Origin: T3Sed10-241 sp036796255
GTDB taxonomy: Bacteria; Bacteroidota; Bacteroidia; Flavobacteriales_D; Cryomorphaceae
NCBI GenBank assembly: GCA_036796255.1
Contig: DAIRDH010000006.1
Span: forward strand, 22,487-86,486
Length of the DNA stretch: 64,000 nt
Direction of reading: 5' to 3'
This document shows, piece after piece, positions 9,036 through 18,760 of the stretch. The position numbers were made by a program, and so were the translations under genes. The notes under the pieces were generated by a model that had not been told where the DNA came from, made no database searches, and was given only the letters and a program-made list of their open reading frames with translations. Every line of letters begins with the position of its first letter. Within the stretch, counting starts at the first letter, position 1.

Positions 9036-12000
9036 TTAGTCTTTTCTATAAAATGCATCCAGGGTTTCTCTATTCCATGTCATTTCCGAAATAGACTGTC
9101 CATTCTTGAAATAGTAGTTTCCAGCACGATCCAGTACTTTCTTGTACTCATCGCCTTTGCTGCCTTTCACGACAATGCGTGTGATGATCACTTTATTGCC
9201 AAGAGTTGAGCTTTCTTCTGTAACGCCCTGGGGATACTCCAGCGCAAGGGCCATTCTGAAAAAGTCAGTATATGCCTGGGTATCGCTGTTCAATTTGGCG
9301 TAAGCCTCTTCCAAATTCTTGGACCGCTTGGCATCGGCAAGATTTTTCTTGTCATCCAATTGGGTGGCATGTTTTGCAAACTGCTCATTGATCTCCGCCG
9401 TATTGGTTTTCACCATTTGCTCATTCTTCTTGCGGTAGTAATTGCTGTACTCGTCTTCAAAAAGTTGGTTTTCGCGCGCAATTTGCCGCAGGGCCTCGAG
9501 GTCCTCTGATTGCCTTTTGTATTCGACATCTCTTATTGCAGCAGCATCCTTCTGAATTTGCTTGTAAGCCACCTTTTCTCGTACGCGGGCCATGGTGGCT
9601 TCCTTCTGTATATTATTCAGGAGGGTGCTCTTATAACGTTGAGAGTTGAGGGCTTTCTTTTCATAGCGCTCCATGGCCTCATCCTGCATCTGTTTTGTAG
9701 CATCGTGATATCCCATAAGTTCAGCATATGAGGCATTACGCTTTAGTTCAGAGTCGCCTTCCCAATCGTATATTCGTGTGCTGTGGTCCGATTTAATCTT
9801 CTTGATGCGCTCATATTTCTCACGCTCCTGCGCATCGAGGGCGTCTTGCATGAAGTTTTCCGCTTGCTCTTCTGATTTTGTGCTCACCGTCCTGAAATCC
9901 TCCTTAGCCTTTTTACGCCGCTCGGCTTCTTCTGCCGCTGCCGCCAGTCGGTCTTTCTCGGCTTGGGCTTCCTCCATCAATAAGTTGGCCCTTTCAATCT
10001 GGCCTTTTGGATATGCCTTTTCTTGCTTTATGGCGAGTGCATCTTCATAGGCATTGATGGCCTGCTCATATTTTTTAGACGTCATTGCTGCATCACCCTG
10101 CTTTATGGCTTTGCTATAATTGGCCTCTTTCTCAGCGAGTGAGGCTGCTGCGCTTTGCAGAAGCTGCTTCTCGAGCAATTTGTCTATTTCAACAATGCGC
10201 TTGGCTGGATATTTCTCATTTGGCCGCAAGGCGAGCGCATCTTCGTAGCGCATTTTTGACATCTCGTAAACCTCACTGCCGAAAAACTCGTCGCCTTCAG
10301 TGATCGCATCGTCGTAAGCATTTCTATCTGCCTCGGCTGCGTTTACATCTGCAAGGGCCTTGCGGGCCGATTCTATTTTAGACCTGGCAATTTCACTGTC
10401 AGCTTTAAGCGCCAATGCCTTGCCGTAGTCTTCCAGTGCTTCTTCATATTTCTTCTTTCCAAATGACTCGTCGCCAGAAGCGATCAACGCGTCAAATTCA
10501 CGTTGGCGGGCCATGGCATCCTTCTCAGAGGCTTCTTTCGCGGCCAATTCCAGGATTCCATTGATTTCTTCAATCTTATCTTTTGGATACTTGGCATCAG
10601 ACTTAATTCCAATGGCGCGTTCAAAATGGCCAATGGCATCATTCCAGCTTGCCTTGCCGAAAGCTTTGTCGCCGGCGGCGATGGCCTCATCAAACTCGGC
10701 TTGTGTGGCCTCTGCATCCATCAATGCCCGCATCTTATTCTGGGCATCATCAATTTTGGCTTGCACGTCACTTCTGGAAGCGTCCAGGTCGAGGGCGTTT
10801 TCATAACTAAGTATGGCGCCTTCGTAATCCTTGGCGGCAGCTGCGCCGTCACCTTGCTTTATCAAAGCATCAATCTCAGCTTTCAAAGCTGAATCCTTCG
10901 CGGCAGCTTCCTCTTGCTCACGCTTATCAATCAGGGCGAGTTGGTCTTTAGGGTATTTCTCATCGGGCTTGATCTCCGATGCTTTGCTGTAATTTTTGCG
11001 TGCAGCGCTCCAATCCTTTTCTTCAAATGCCTGATCTGCTTTGTCAATGATACCTTGGTAGGCCTCGGCGGTGGCTTGCGACTCCATCCATGCCATCTGT
11101 GCAGATTCAGCTGCACTGAGTTTCTTCTGCACATCGCTGCGCTCAGGCATGATTTGAAGTGCTTCCGTGTATTTGCCTATGGCCCCATCAAAATTTTGTT
11201 CGAGCAGCAAAGCCTCGCCTGCCTGTACAAGGGCATCCACCTCTTGGTTCTTGGCTGCAAGGGCTGCGTCAGCTGTTTCGTTTTCACGCTTATCCACCAG
11301 GGCCAATTGGTCTTTTGGATAGGCTTCATTGGGCTTCACACCCGCTGCTTGCGTATAGTTGCGGCGCGCAGCCTCCCAATCCTCTTTTGCGAAAGCATCA
11401 TCGGCTTTGGCAATCACACCATTGTAGGCATCGTCGGTGGCCTGTGATTCCAACCATGCCAGTTGTGCTGCTTCGGCCTCAGCTATTTTTTTTGCGATGT
11501 CTTGCCTTTCTGGCAAAATGCCAAGGGCCTCATTGTATTTGGCAATTCCTTCATCGAAATCATTCTTTCCAACCAATTGATCACCGCTGAGCAGAAGTGC
11601 GTTCACCTGTTCAGTCTTGGCCTGAAGTTCTTTCTCAGCAGCAGCCTTTGCCAATTGCGCGAGTTTTTCTTCAATCAATGCAATTTGCTGGCTTGGATAT
11701 TTTTCATTTGCTTTAAGCGAGAGCGCTTCCTCGTAAGCCTTTCGCGCATCCTCATAAGCGTCAGCAGCAAACTTCTCATCGGCGCGGGCCAGGGCAGCCT
11801 GATATTGCTCATCGACAGCCTGCTTTGCCTGCAAGTCTTTAAGTGCCTGCTCAGCTTCATTCTTTCGGGTAATTGCCGTAGGGTCGTCGGCCAATATATT
11901 CAATGCATCGCCGAATCTCGCAATAGCTTCAGGATAATCCTTGCCAGTCATCGCCTTGTCGCCAGCGGCCATAGCTGCGTCAAACTGCTCTTGCAATGCT

Positions 12001-14045
12001 GCTAGACGGGCTTCTTCAGCCTGTTGCGCTTCCCGGTCGGCCATCTTCTGATCGATCCTTGCGATTTGATCCTGGGGATATGATTCGCTCGTCTTCAGTT
12101 GCCGGGCTGATTCGTAGGCTTTTTTGGCTTCCGCCAATTTGTCCTCAGCGAAAAGGGCATCGGCGGCCGTTATTGCATCCTGATAGGCTTTGTCAGCAGC
12201 GAGTTGGGCTTCGTATTCCGCTTTAAGCTTCACTGCGGCTTCTTTTTCTTTGGTTGCCGTAGCATCACCTGGCTTTGTAGCAAGAGCTTGATCAAAAGCA
12301 ACAAGTGCAACATCAAATTTCAATTCTTCCACCGCTGTACGCGCTGACTTCATGGCTTCGGCATAGGCTTCTTCAGCGGCATTGGCAGCCGCCTCTGCCT
12401 CAAGCATCGATTTTATTTTAGCCAATTGATCAATTGGGTAGGTCTCATCACTTTTGGCCTCACGGGCCTGGGTATACAGGTCGCTCGCCTCCTGCAGGCT
12501 TTCTTTGCCAAAAGCTTTATCGGCATCGGCAATCAGCTTGTCGTACAGTACCTTTTGCTCTTTCAATGCATTGGCTTCAGCTTGAAGGTCCTGGGCCTGC
12601 TTAAGCTTTGCTTTCACATCCGCCTTATCGGCAAAAATGGCCAATGCAGCTTCAAATTTCGAAATTGCCTCTGCATATTGCTGTCCTGTTAGCGCCGCAT
12701 CACCGGCTGCTACCAATTGCTCAAACTCTTGCTGGCGGGCAGCAGCATCTGCAATCTCGGCCAATTTCTTATCGCTCGCAGCGAGCCGCTCGGTCGCGTA
12801 GGCATCACCTGACTTCACACTGAGTGCTGCTTGGTATGATTGCTTGGCCTCTGCATATTTTTCACCATCAAAGAGTCCATCCGCTTTGCTGATATGCGCT
12901 GCGTATTCGGCTTCCTTGGCGGCATTTTCCTGTTGGGCTTTGAGTGCGCTCTGGGCACTGTCCCTGCTTTTGGTAGCCGTTTTATCCTCGGGTATCACGC
13001 CCAATGCTTTCTCGTACGCTGCTATAGCTTTTTCAAATTCCTTGGCTTCTAATGCTTTATCACCTTCGGCCATGTGGCCATCGTATTTGGCTTTCTGAGC
13101 GAGCTCTGCCTCGCGCTCTTTCATTACCCGCTTTGACTCTTCAATTCTTTCTTTGGGATACTTTTCAGTCGGCTTGGCGATGAGGGCAGCTTCGTATTTA
13201 CTGATCGCTTCACTAAAGTTGTCCGCTTTAAACGCAGCATCGGCAGCAGCGATGGCATCATCATATTCTTTTTGTTTGCGCTCAGCGTCGCGAATGATAT
13301 TACGCTGGGTTTCAGCCGAACCCAGCTTGCCCTTCACGTTCTGGTCATCCTTATTGATTTCCAGCGCTGCCCTAAATTTTTCGACAGCCTCATCGTAATT
13401 GTTTTTGGTCATGGCCGCATCTCCGGCTTTTACCAATTCCTCAAACTTTGCCTGAGCAGCCGCCTTGGCCAAATCCTCCTCACTGTCTGGTTTCTTTTGT
13501 TTGTCAAGGTTCCGTATAAAGGAGTTGATCTCGCTTTTCACCTTTTGGGTATAGGTAAAATCCCATACCAGATCGGCTTGACTGGCATCGTAGGATGCCT
13601 TTCCGATAGGTTTGTTGAAGACTGACAAATCAGCGTTTTCCATTGCCGGCGTCATGGCAAACATGGACATGTCAGTTGGCATGATAATCCCTGCACCAAT
13701 TACCTCTTCCGGTATGTTGCGGGAATCAATCTCAATAGAGCGCTTTACATAGCCCTCTTTGTCAAAATAAAATGCATAATGGGAGCCACAGCTGAGGTAA
13801 AACTCATACTTGCCATTGGCCCTGGTCTCAAATTGATCAACCTTATTGCCATCTTTCATTACTGTCACTTGAACTGCTGACAATTTTGAGGATGTCATGG
13901 CATCCGAGACAACGCCGTGAATATTTAAATCATCTTGTGCATGAGAAACTTGCGGCATCAATAAACACAATAACCCCGTAACCAATAAGGTTAAAGGGAG
14001 GGAAAACGTACGGTATTTAACCAATGGCTCTTGCAGGGGCCCCAT
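9036..14045 (-). CDS. Giant exported TPR-like repeat/coiled-coil protein
   Basis: About 1669 residues from the ATG at 14045, which opens a good signal peptide (MGPLQEPLVKY ... VSHAQ). The frame stays open to 14099, but starting there would put 18 charged residues in front, and a near-consensus GATATTTG (14053-14060) lies between. After the signal comes a carboxypeptidase-regulatory-like beta domain (INIHGVVSDA type). Then come about 19 units of 60-75 residues, each with a TPR-like helix pair (AxxxADxAFxxxxxxxAxxxYxxAL). Two types alternate: one with a [VI]xAGDxAM start, one ending in EKYPKDQL. The last about 330 residues are Lys/Glu-rich coiled coil ending in a small conserved-looking beta domain (NYYFKNGQSISE). 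It is probably a periplasmic or outer-membrane-attached scaffold. Function unknown. Confidence 0.85.
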   Translation of the reverse strand: MGPLQEPLVKYRTFSLPLTLLVTGLLCLLMPQVSHAQDDLNIHGVVSDAMTSSKLSAVQVTVMKDGNKVDQFETRANGKYEFYLSCGSHYAFYFDKEGYVKRSIEIDSRNIPEEVIGAGIIMPTDMSMFAMTPAMENADLSVFNKPIGKASYDASQADLVWDFTYTQKVKSEINSFIRNLDKQKKPDSEEDLAKAAAQAKFEELVKAGDAAMTKNNYDEAVEKFRAALEINKDDQNVKGKLGSAETQRNIIRDAERKQKEYDDAIAAADAAFKADNFSEAISKYEAALIAKPTEKYPKERIEESKRVMKEREAELAQKAKYDGHMAEGDKALEAKEFEKAIAAYEKALGVIPEDKTATKSRDSAQSALKAQQENAAKEAEYAAHISKADGLFDGEKYAEAKQSYQAALSVKSGDAYATERLAASDKKLAEIADAAARQQEFEQLVAAGDAALTGQQYAEAISKFEAALAIFADKADVKAKLKQAQDLQAEANALKEQKVLYDKLIADADKAFGKESLQEASDLYTQAREAKSDETYPIDQLAKIKSMLEAEAAANAAEEAYAEAMKSARTAVEELKFDVALVAFDQALATKPGDATATKEKEAAVKLKAEYEAQLAADKAYQDAITAADALFAEDKLAEAKKAYESARQLKTSESYPQDQIARIDQKMADREAQQAEEARLAALQEQFDAAMAAGDKAMTGKDYPEAIARFGDALNILADDPTAITRKNEAEQALKDLQAKQAVDEQYQAALARADEKFAADAYEDARKAYEEALSLKANEKYPSQQIALIEEKLAQLAKAAAEKELQAKTEQVNALLLSGDQLVGKNDFDEGIAKYNEALGILPERQDIAKKIAEAEAAQLAWLESQATDDAYNGVIAKADDAFAKEDWEAARRNYTQAAGVKPNEAYPKDQLALVDKRENETADAALAAKNQEVDALVQAGEALLLEQNFDGAIGKYTEALQIMPERSDVQKKLSAAESAQMAWMESQATAEAYQGIIDKADQAFEEKDWSAARKNYSKASEIKPDEKYPKDQLALIDKREQEEAAAKDSALKAEIDALIKQGDGAAAAKDYEGAILSYENALDLDASRSDVQAKIDDAQNKMRALMDAEATQAEFDEAIAAGDKAFGKASWNDAIGHFERAIGIKSDAKYPKDKIEEINGILELAAKEASEKDAMARQREFDALIASGDESFGKKKYEEALEDYGKALALKADSEIARSKIESARKALADVNAAEADRNAYDDAITEGDEFFGSEVYEMSKMRYEDALALRPNEKYPAKRIVEIDKLLEKQLLQSAAASLAEKEANYSKAIKQGDAAMTSKKYEQAINAYEDALAIKQEKAYPKGQIERANLLMEEAQAEKDRLAAAAEEAERRKKAKEDFRTVSTKSEEQAENFMQDALDAQEREKYERIKKIKSDHSTRIYDWEGDSELKRNASYAELMGYHDATKQMQDEAMERYEKKALNSQRYKSTLLNNIQKEATMARVREKVAYKQIQKDAAAIRDVEYKRQSEDLEALRQIARENQLFEDEYSNYYRKKNEQMVKTNTAEINEQFAKHATQLDDKKNLADAKRSKNLEEAYAKLNSDTQAYTDFFRMALALEYPQGVTEESSTLGNKVIITRIVVKGSKGDEYKKVLDRAGNYYFKNGQSISEMTWNRETLDAFYRKD

Positions 14046-14110
14046 TCTTATGCAAATATCGAAGAAAATATCGTTCTTTCGATTTCTAATGCTCATCATC
14101 TTAACGCGGC

Positions 14111-15247
14111 GTGAACGATTTTAGTTACTGGGAGTCCAAGTATTTTTGGCAGCCTGCCCAATACGTGATTGTGGGCAGCGGTATCACTGGACTTACCACG
14201 GCGATTTTTCTGCGCAAAAATCGGCCCAAAGCGCGAATTATCGTGCTTGAAAGAGGTATGCTGCCAAGCGGGGCGAGTACCAAAAATGCAGGATTCGCTT
14301 GTTTTGGCAGCATTTCAGAAATTCTCGACGACATTGCTACCGATGGCGAAGATGCTGTATTCTCTCTTATTGAGAAACGCTTAAACGGCCTTGGTCAATT
14401 GAGAAAGCTCCTCGGCGATGGCAATTTAAATTACGAGCACTCTGGAGGGTACGAAGTCTTTTTGCCAGAAGAGCAAGAAATGTATCAAAAATGCATTGGG
14501 GGCATGCCATTGCTCAATGCAAATTTGAAGAAAATCATCGGTCATAGTCCATTTGCGGAAGCCGATGGGCATATCGCAAAACTCGGCTTTGGTCAAGTAG
14601 AACACCTCATTTTCAACAGCGCAGAAGGATTGATCGACACGGGCAAAATGATGCACAACTTAAACAGGCTTGCGCGTGAATTGGGGGTCGAAATACACAC
14701 CGGAGTGGAAGTAAAACACATCCATAAAGCGATCAATGGTGTGCTGCTTGATACAAGTTTTGGAACTTTCAAGGCTGAAATGGCCTGTGTTGCCACCAAT
14801 GGTTTTGCTGAAAGGCTGCTGCCCAATATTGACGTTAAGCCTTGTCGTGCCCAGGTTTTGATCACCAAACCGATACAGGACCTGAAGCTACATGGCGCTT
14901 TCCACCACAACAGTGGTTATGACTATTTCAGGCATCTCGATGGCCGCGTATTGCTGGGTGGCGGCCGAAACCTTGACAAAGCGGGTGAGCAACGTGATGA
15001 CTTTGGACTCAGCGAGAGCATTCAGCAATACCTTGAAAAGCTGCTAAGTGAGGTCATCTTGCCCAACACTCCTTTCGAAATTGATATGCGCTGGAGTGGC
15101 ATTATGGGTATCGGGAAAAGCAAAGAAGTAATTGTCAGGAAAGTGGATGAGGGCGTGTTTTGCGCCGTCCGATTTGGTGGTATGGGTGTGGCACTCGGCA
15201 CCGCTGTGGGCAATGAAGTAGCCCAACTCATGCTTGGGAATGCTTAG
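14111..15247 (+). CDS. FAD-dependent oxidoreductase (DAO family)
   Basis: 378 residues starting with GTG at 14111; no ATG lies in a better place, because the dinucleotide-binding motif starts by residue 19. YVIVGSGITGLTTAIFLRK is the Rossmann GxGxxG motif for FAD, and LERGMLPSGASTKNAG is the typical second motif of the D-amino acid oxidase/glycine oxidase superfamily. HLDGRVLLGGGRNLD and RWSGIMG near the C-terminus fit the same family. The enzyme probably oxidises an amine or amino acid in the cytoplasm; the substrate cannot be read from the sequence. It is divergent from the repeat-protein gene and overlaps the convergent T9SS gene by 4 bases at the stop codons. Confidence 0.85.
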   Translation: MNDFSYWESKYFWQPAQYVIVGSGITGLTTAIFLRKNRPKARIIVLERGMLPSGASTKNAGFACFGSISEILDDIATDGEDAVFSLIEKRLNGLGQLRKLLGDGNLNYEHSGGYEVFLPEEQEMYQKCIGGMPLLNANLKKIIGHSPFAEADGHIAKLGFGQVEHLIFNSAEGLIDTGKMMHNLNRLARELGVEIHTGVEVKHIHKAINGVLLDTSFGTFKAEMACVATNGFAERLLPNIDVKPCRAQVLITKPIQDLKLHGAFHHNSGYDYFRHLDGRVLLGGGRNLDKAGEQRDDFGLSESIQQYLEKLLSEVILPNTPFEIDMRWSGIMGIGKSKEVIVRKVDEGVFCAVRFGGMGVALGTAVGNEVAQLMLGNA

Positions 15248-17916
15248 CGCAAAAGGGTCACGGTGCCTCTTCCCTCTTGCATTTGACCTGACCACGAGCG
15301 GGCCACATAACGGTAAGGGTAAATGTTGTCGCCAGCGATGGCATCGTTGCCTTTCGCACTTTCGCCATTCCATGCTTGATCGATGTCAGCACTCTCAAAA
15401 ACGATGGTTCCCCATTTATCAAAAATGATCAGGTGAAACTCAGCAACGTTGTGGCCCTTGGCGTGAAACAAGTCGTTGAGCCCGTCGCCATCGGGTGTGA
15501 AAGCAGTGGGTATGAAGATGGACATGGGAGGATCGTAAAACTGCATGGCCGATGCCTCACAACCGTAGATATCAGTAACATGCAGCGATACGGGCGCATT
15601 TTGGCCAAATTCAGGAGTGTAAAAGGGTGCAAATTGTTCTGATTCTGTTCCGTCAGGAAATGTCCAATGGTAAATTCTGTTTGGAGTGGAATGGTTGATG
15701 ATCGGCCGTTCTGGATAGTCGTAATCAAAGTCAAATGCCGCAGAGATATCGCTTATCACCACATTGGTTGAAGCTTCTGCACTGCGATCGCAGGCATCCT
15801 TCACTATCACATTGAAAGTATTGCTGCGCTGGGGAATTAGAACATAAGCAGGCATAGTGCCTCCACTCACAGGCCATAGATAGGTCAGCTCCCCCACTGC
15901 TCCACTCACTACTGGCTTGAGCTCAAGCCGTTGACCACGACATATCACCGTATCGGCTGGCAATTGCACCTCGAGCGGTAAATCCTGACTGAATACAAAC
16001 ATGGTATCCGTGGCTTCCTGCCCACATTGGTCTTTTACCCTTAGGCTCACGCGCACTGTGTTGGTGGGATTAAACGAAAAAATGCTTTGTGCGCTCACTT
16101 CATTGTTGTTGAGCTTCCACAAATAGCTGAGGCTTCCAAAACCGCCGGTAACCTCCGGGACCAAAGTCAGATCATCTACGCAGCTGGCCTCCAGGTCATC
16201 ACCCAAATGAACGGTTACAGGATTGGCGAGAAGTATGGCCTCCATCTGCGCTGTAGCCTGGCCAGCGCAGCGGTCTGTCACTTTCAATTCAATGGTGCCC
16301 GGCGTGTTGAGCAGTACGTTTAGTATCTCATTATTGCTCAATACGTTGTTGCCTTGTGACCAGATGAATTCCATATCCTCCGTACCACCCTGTATTGTCG
16401 GTTGCACCTCTATGGGATCCACACAACCAAAAGAAATCGATTCTGGCAGGCTGAGCTCCAGGTCATCAAAAGTTTCAACATCTACTTCGATGGCAATTGC
16501 ACGCTGATTGAGGTTGCACTGATCACTCACCAATGCTTGTATGGTGCTGCTCTCATCAAGAGCTACCTGAATTTGAAATCCTTCCATACCCTCTTGATGC
16601 CAGGCAATGCTATATGGAGGATTTCCTCCGCTTACTTCAACATTAAGTGGGGCCGGTTCATGGCAAGGTTGGGCCAATTGCTGTGGAGCCTGAACAACTA
16701 GCTCAGGCCTGTCGTTCATTTGCACAGGCAAGGCAAATATGGCGGTATCTTGTCCGCAAGCGCCTGGAAGTAAAATGTCAATGAACCAATCTCTCATCCC
16801 CTGCTCAAGGCCATCGTTCTGCGTGTTGATGGTAATCTCTTTAGAAGCCTCTCCTGCTTGAAAGGTCACGGTTTCGGGAAAACCGGACAGAACTTCATGG
16901 GCATTCGCGAGGTCTCTGCTGCGCAGGTAAACTGTTTTTGCCGAAAGGCTGTCACTTCGGTACATGTACAATTTATAGGCGCTACAACCTTCGAGGGCTA
17001 CATCGGGCTGATCAGTCTCGGGGTTGAGCACCTCTAACGAAGCATCAAGTAAAATCTCACTGTTGAAACTCTGTGCTTCAATAAATACAGCCGAGTCGTT
17101 TTTATCGTCGACTGCATCGGCAATGGCCAGCTTGATATGGTAAGTCTCGCCACAGATTACAGGCACCTCAACGAGAAAGGGAACGGTAAAACCATCGAAC
17201 TGTGTGGTGCCCGGATCGGTATTGCCGGCATTGTTTACGAAATAGACGCTATTGGCCTGCCAACTGCTATGGGATGCGTTGCATACCGCATTGGAGCCAT
17301 AAACACCTGCAAAACCTTGATTGACTGTATTAATGGCAACAGGAATTTGGGTCCCTGGTACGAGGGCAATGTTTTTAGCTGAATTCGCAAAATTGGGATT
17401 GCCCGTAATTCCTGGTCCTGAAATAAAGAAGCCAAATACGTCATTGTAAGGTGAGCAGGTGTGGTCATTGTACTCCTCACTGGCAAACACATAGCGAAAG
17501 CGCAGGGTGTCGCCCTGGGCCTTGAAGTCGAATTCGATGGTGGCGACATCTCGAAGCACACTTCCTCCAACCAGCTGACTGAGATCGGCTTCACTATTGA
17601 GCTGCTCCGATGCCGGAACTGTGATGTGGGCTGTGGGAATGTCATTTGGACCAACCGCTACTTCAACCCCACCCGAGGCGAGGATAATGCCGGAATCAAT
17701 GCCTATATAAGGACCTGCACCGCTAAAATAGCCTGCCTGATTGCGTGTAATATCGGCCGGACCCTGATTGTAAACGATATTTTCCGAAGAGACACCAGTA
17801 CCAAGCAAAACATTCTCAACAAGCGATTGAACCGTAATGGTTTTATCGACTGTGAGCTGGGCTTTTGCCGAAAGGCAAAGGCAGAGCGTGAAGAGAAAGC
17901 AAAAACTTCTTTTCAA
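15244..17916 (-). CDS. Choice-of-anchor-L protein with gliding-motility T9SS C-terminal domain
   Basis: 890 residues, secreted. The start codon is TTG at 17916: the signal peptide (MKRSFCFLFTLCLCLSAKAQ) begins there and an in-frame TAG lies a few codons upstream with no ATG between. Residues about 25-280 are a choice-of-anchor L domain (GIDSGIILASG, FRYVFASEEYNDHTCSPYNDVFGFFISGP). Next is a Calx-beta-like segment and several Ig/PKD-like units with paired Cys (about 400-760). The last about 85 residues (FIPTAFTPDGDGLNDLF to TLLR) are the CHU_C-type signal for type IX secretion. It is probably a surface adhesin or matrix protein. A short GC hairpin lies immediately before the start codon. Confidence 0.87.
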   Translation of the reverse strand: MKRSFCFLFTLCLCLSAKAQLTVDKTITVQSLVENVLLGTGVSSENIVYNQGPADITRNQAGYFSGAGPYIGIDSGIILASGGVEVAVGPNDIPTAHITVPASEQLNSEADLSQLVGGSVLRDVATIEFDFKAQGDTLRFRYVFASEEYNDHTCSPYNDVFGFFISGPGITGNPNFANSAKNIALVPGTQIPVAINTVNQGFAGVYGSNAVCNASHSSWQANSVYFVNNAGNTDPGTTQFDGFTVPFLVEVPVICGETYHIKLAIADAVDDKNDSAVFIEAQSFNSEILLDASLEVLNPETDQPDVALEGCSAYKLYMYRSDSLSAKTVYLRSRDLANAHEVLSGFPETVTFQAGEASKEITINTQNDGLEQGMRDWFIDILLPGACGQDTAIFALPVQMNDRPELVVQAPQQLAQPCHEPAPLNVEVSGGNPPYSIAWHQEGMEGFQIQVALDESSTIQALVSDQCNLNQRAIAIEVDVETFDDLELSLPESISFGCVDPIEVQPTIQGGTEDMEFIWSQGNNVLSNNEILNVLLNTPGTIELKVTDRCAGQATAQMEAILLANPVTVHLGDDLEASCVDDLTLVPEVTGGFGSLSYLWKLNNNEVSAQSIFSFNPTNTVRVSLRVKDQCGQEATDTMFVFSQDLPLEVQLPADTVICRGQRLELKPVVSGAVGELTYLWPVSGGTMPAYVLIPQRSNTFNVIVKDACDRSAEASTNVVISDISAAFDFDYDYPERPIINHSTPNRIYHWTFPDGTESEQFAPFYTPEFGQNAPVSLHVTDIYGCEASAMQFYDPPMSIFIPTAFTPDGDGLNDLFHAKGHNVAEFHLIIFDKWGTIVFESADIDQAWNGESAKGNDAIAGDNIYPYRYVARSWSGQMQEGRGTVTLLR

Positions 17917-17981
17917 TTTGAGGGGATTGAACCCCTTCTACCACATTTGTGCTGTGAAGGTTACACGACTATCATATCAAC

Positions 17982-18015
17982 AAAAAACCCTGATTCTGTG
18001 GCTCAGAAATCAGGG
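17982..18015 (-). terminator. Intrinsic terminator of the DUF3332 gene
   Basis: Read on the minus strand: CCCTGATT, a 12-base loop, AATCAGGG, then TTTTTT (17987-17982). It lies 25 bases after the stop of the gene ending at 18040. Strong stem plus U-tract. Confidence 0.85.
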
Positions 18016-18039
18016 CTTCCAGATACAAAGTTGTTTTGC

Positions 18040-18642
18040 CTAGTCCTTTGATGCGAATGAGAAGGAGTTTGTAAGGGGCGAATACATGTCAGCAATGTTT
18101 TCAAATGCCGCATTGCCATTGAGTTGAAAAAATGCAGTGTATCCGTCTGGGCTGTTTACCTTGAGCACATCGAAATCATCGCCCTCAAAACCGATGATGG
18201 CAATACAGTTTTGCGCATCTTCATAATGCCAGGTGTATATTTCAGGATCGAAACGCAGTACTTGACGCTCACCTGCTTTATCACCAGTCAAAGGAATGAC
18301 GGTGAATTGGTTCTTTGTCACAATCATATTATATTCCTCGCCATTGTAGGCAAATTGGCGTTCTTCAACTTCGCCATCATTCATGGCGAGTGGATTACTC
18401 CCACCCCAAAACTCAATCAGGTTGAACACTACTACATCCAAAAATCCTCCGACTGCATATACAGGTACGATCGCCATGGCATAAAAAAGCAGGGTTTTAA
18501 CGAACTTGTTGTCTGTTGCGCTATCATTCCAGGAGTACAATTTCCTTGTGAGCTGAAACTCTCCGAAACACCCTGTGGAAACGAAACCGATTGAGAGAAT
18601 AAGGATGAACGCCAATGGCTTGCTGAAATTTAGATTTTTCAT
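18040..18642 (-). CDS. DUF3332-family lipoprotein
   Basis: 200 residues. The signal peptide ends in a lipobox (FVSTGC, Cys at about 25), followed by FGEFQLTRKLYSWND and a hydrophobic segment (AMAIVPVYAVGGFLDVVVFNLIEFWGG) that is characteristic of the DUF3332 family. The second half is a beta-rich domain. The family is common in Bacteroidota and some Proteobacteria; its role is unknown. The gene has the best promoter in the window (TTG-N19-TAAATTTG) and its own terminator, so it forms a single-gene transcription unit. Confidence 0.85.
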   Translation of the reverse strand: MKNLNFSKPLAFILILSIGFVSTGCFGEFQLTRKLYSWNDSATDNKFVKTLLFYAMAIVPVYAVGGFLDVVVFNLIEFWGGSNPLAMNDGEVEERQFAYNGEEYNMIVTKNQFTVIPLTGDKAGERQVLRFDPEIYTWHYEDAQNCIAIIGFEGDDFDVLKVNSPDGYTAFFQLNGNAAFENIADMYSPLTNSFSFASKD

Positions 18643-18665
18643 GTCTTAGTGATTATTTGTTTTGG

Positions 18666-18695
18666 CAAATTTATAAGAAGACTCTGAATTCCCAA
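18666..18695 (-). promoter_or_regulatory. Promoter of the DUF3332 gene
   Basis: On the minus strand TTG (18695-18693), exactly 19 bases, then TAAATTTG (18673-18666): a full match to the Bacteroidota housekeeping promoter. It lies 24 bases before the ATG at 18642. Confidence 0.75.
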
Positions 18696-18760
18696 AGGTT
18701 GTAAGAACTTAGAAGAGCTTACCATTTGACACTACAAAACCAAACTCTGACAACGCTCAT

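Noticed and set aside
17916..17940. GGGGTTCAATCCCC on the minus strand, like the T-arm of a tRNA
   Set aside because: No acceptor stem, anticodon arm or D-arm can be built around it.
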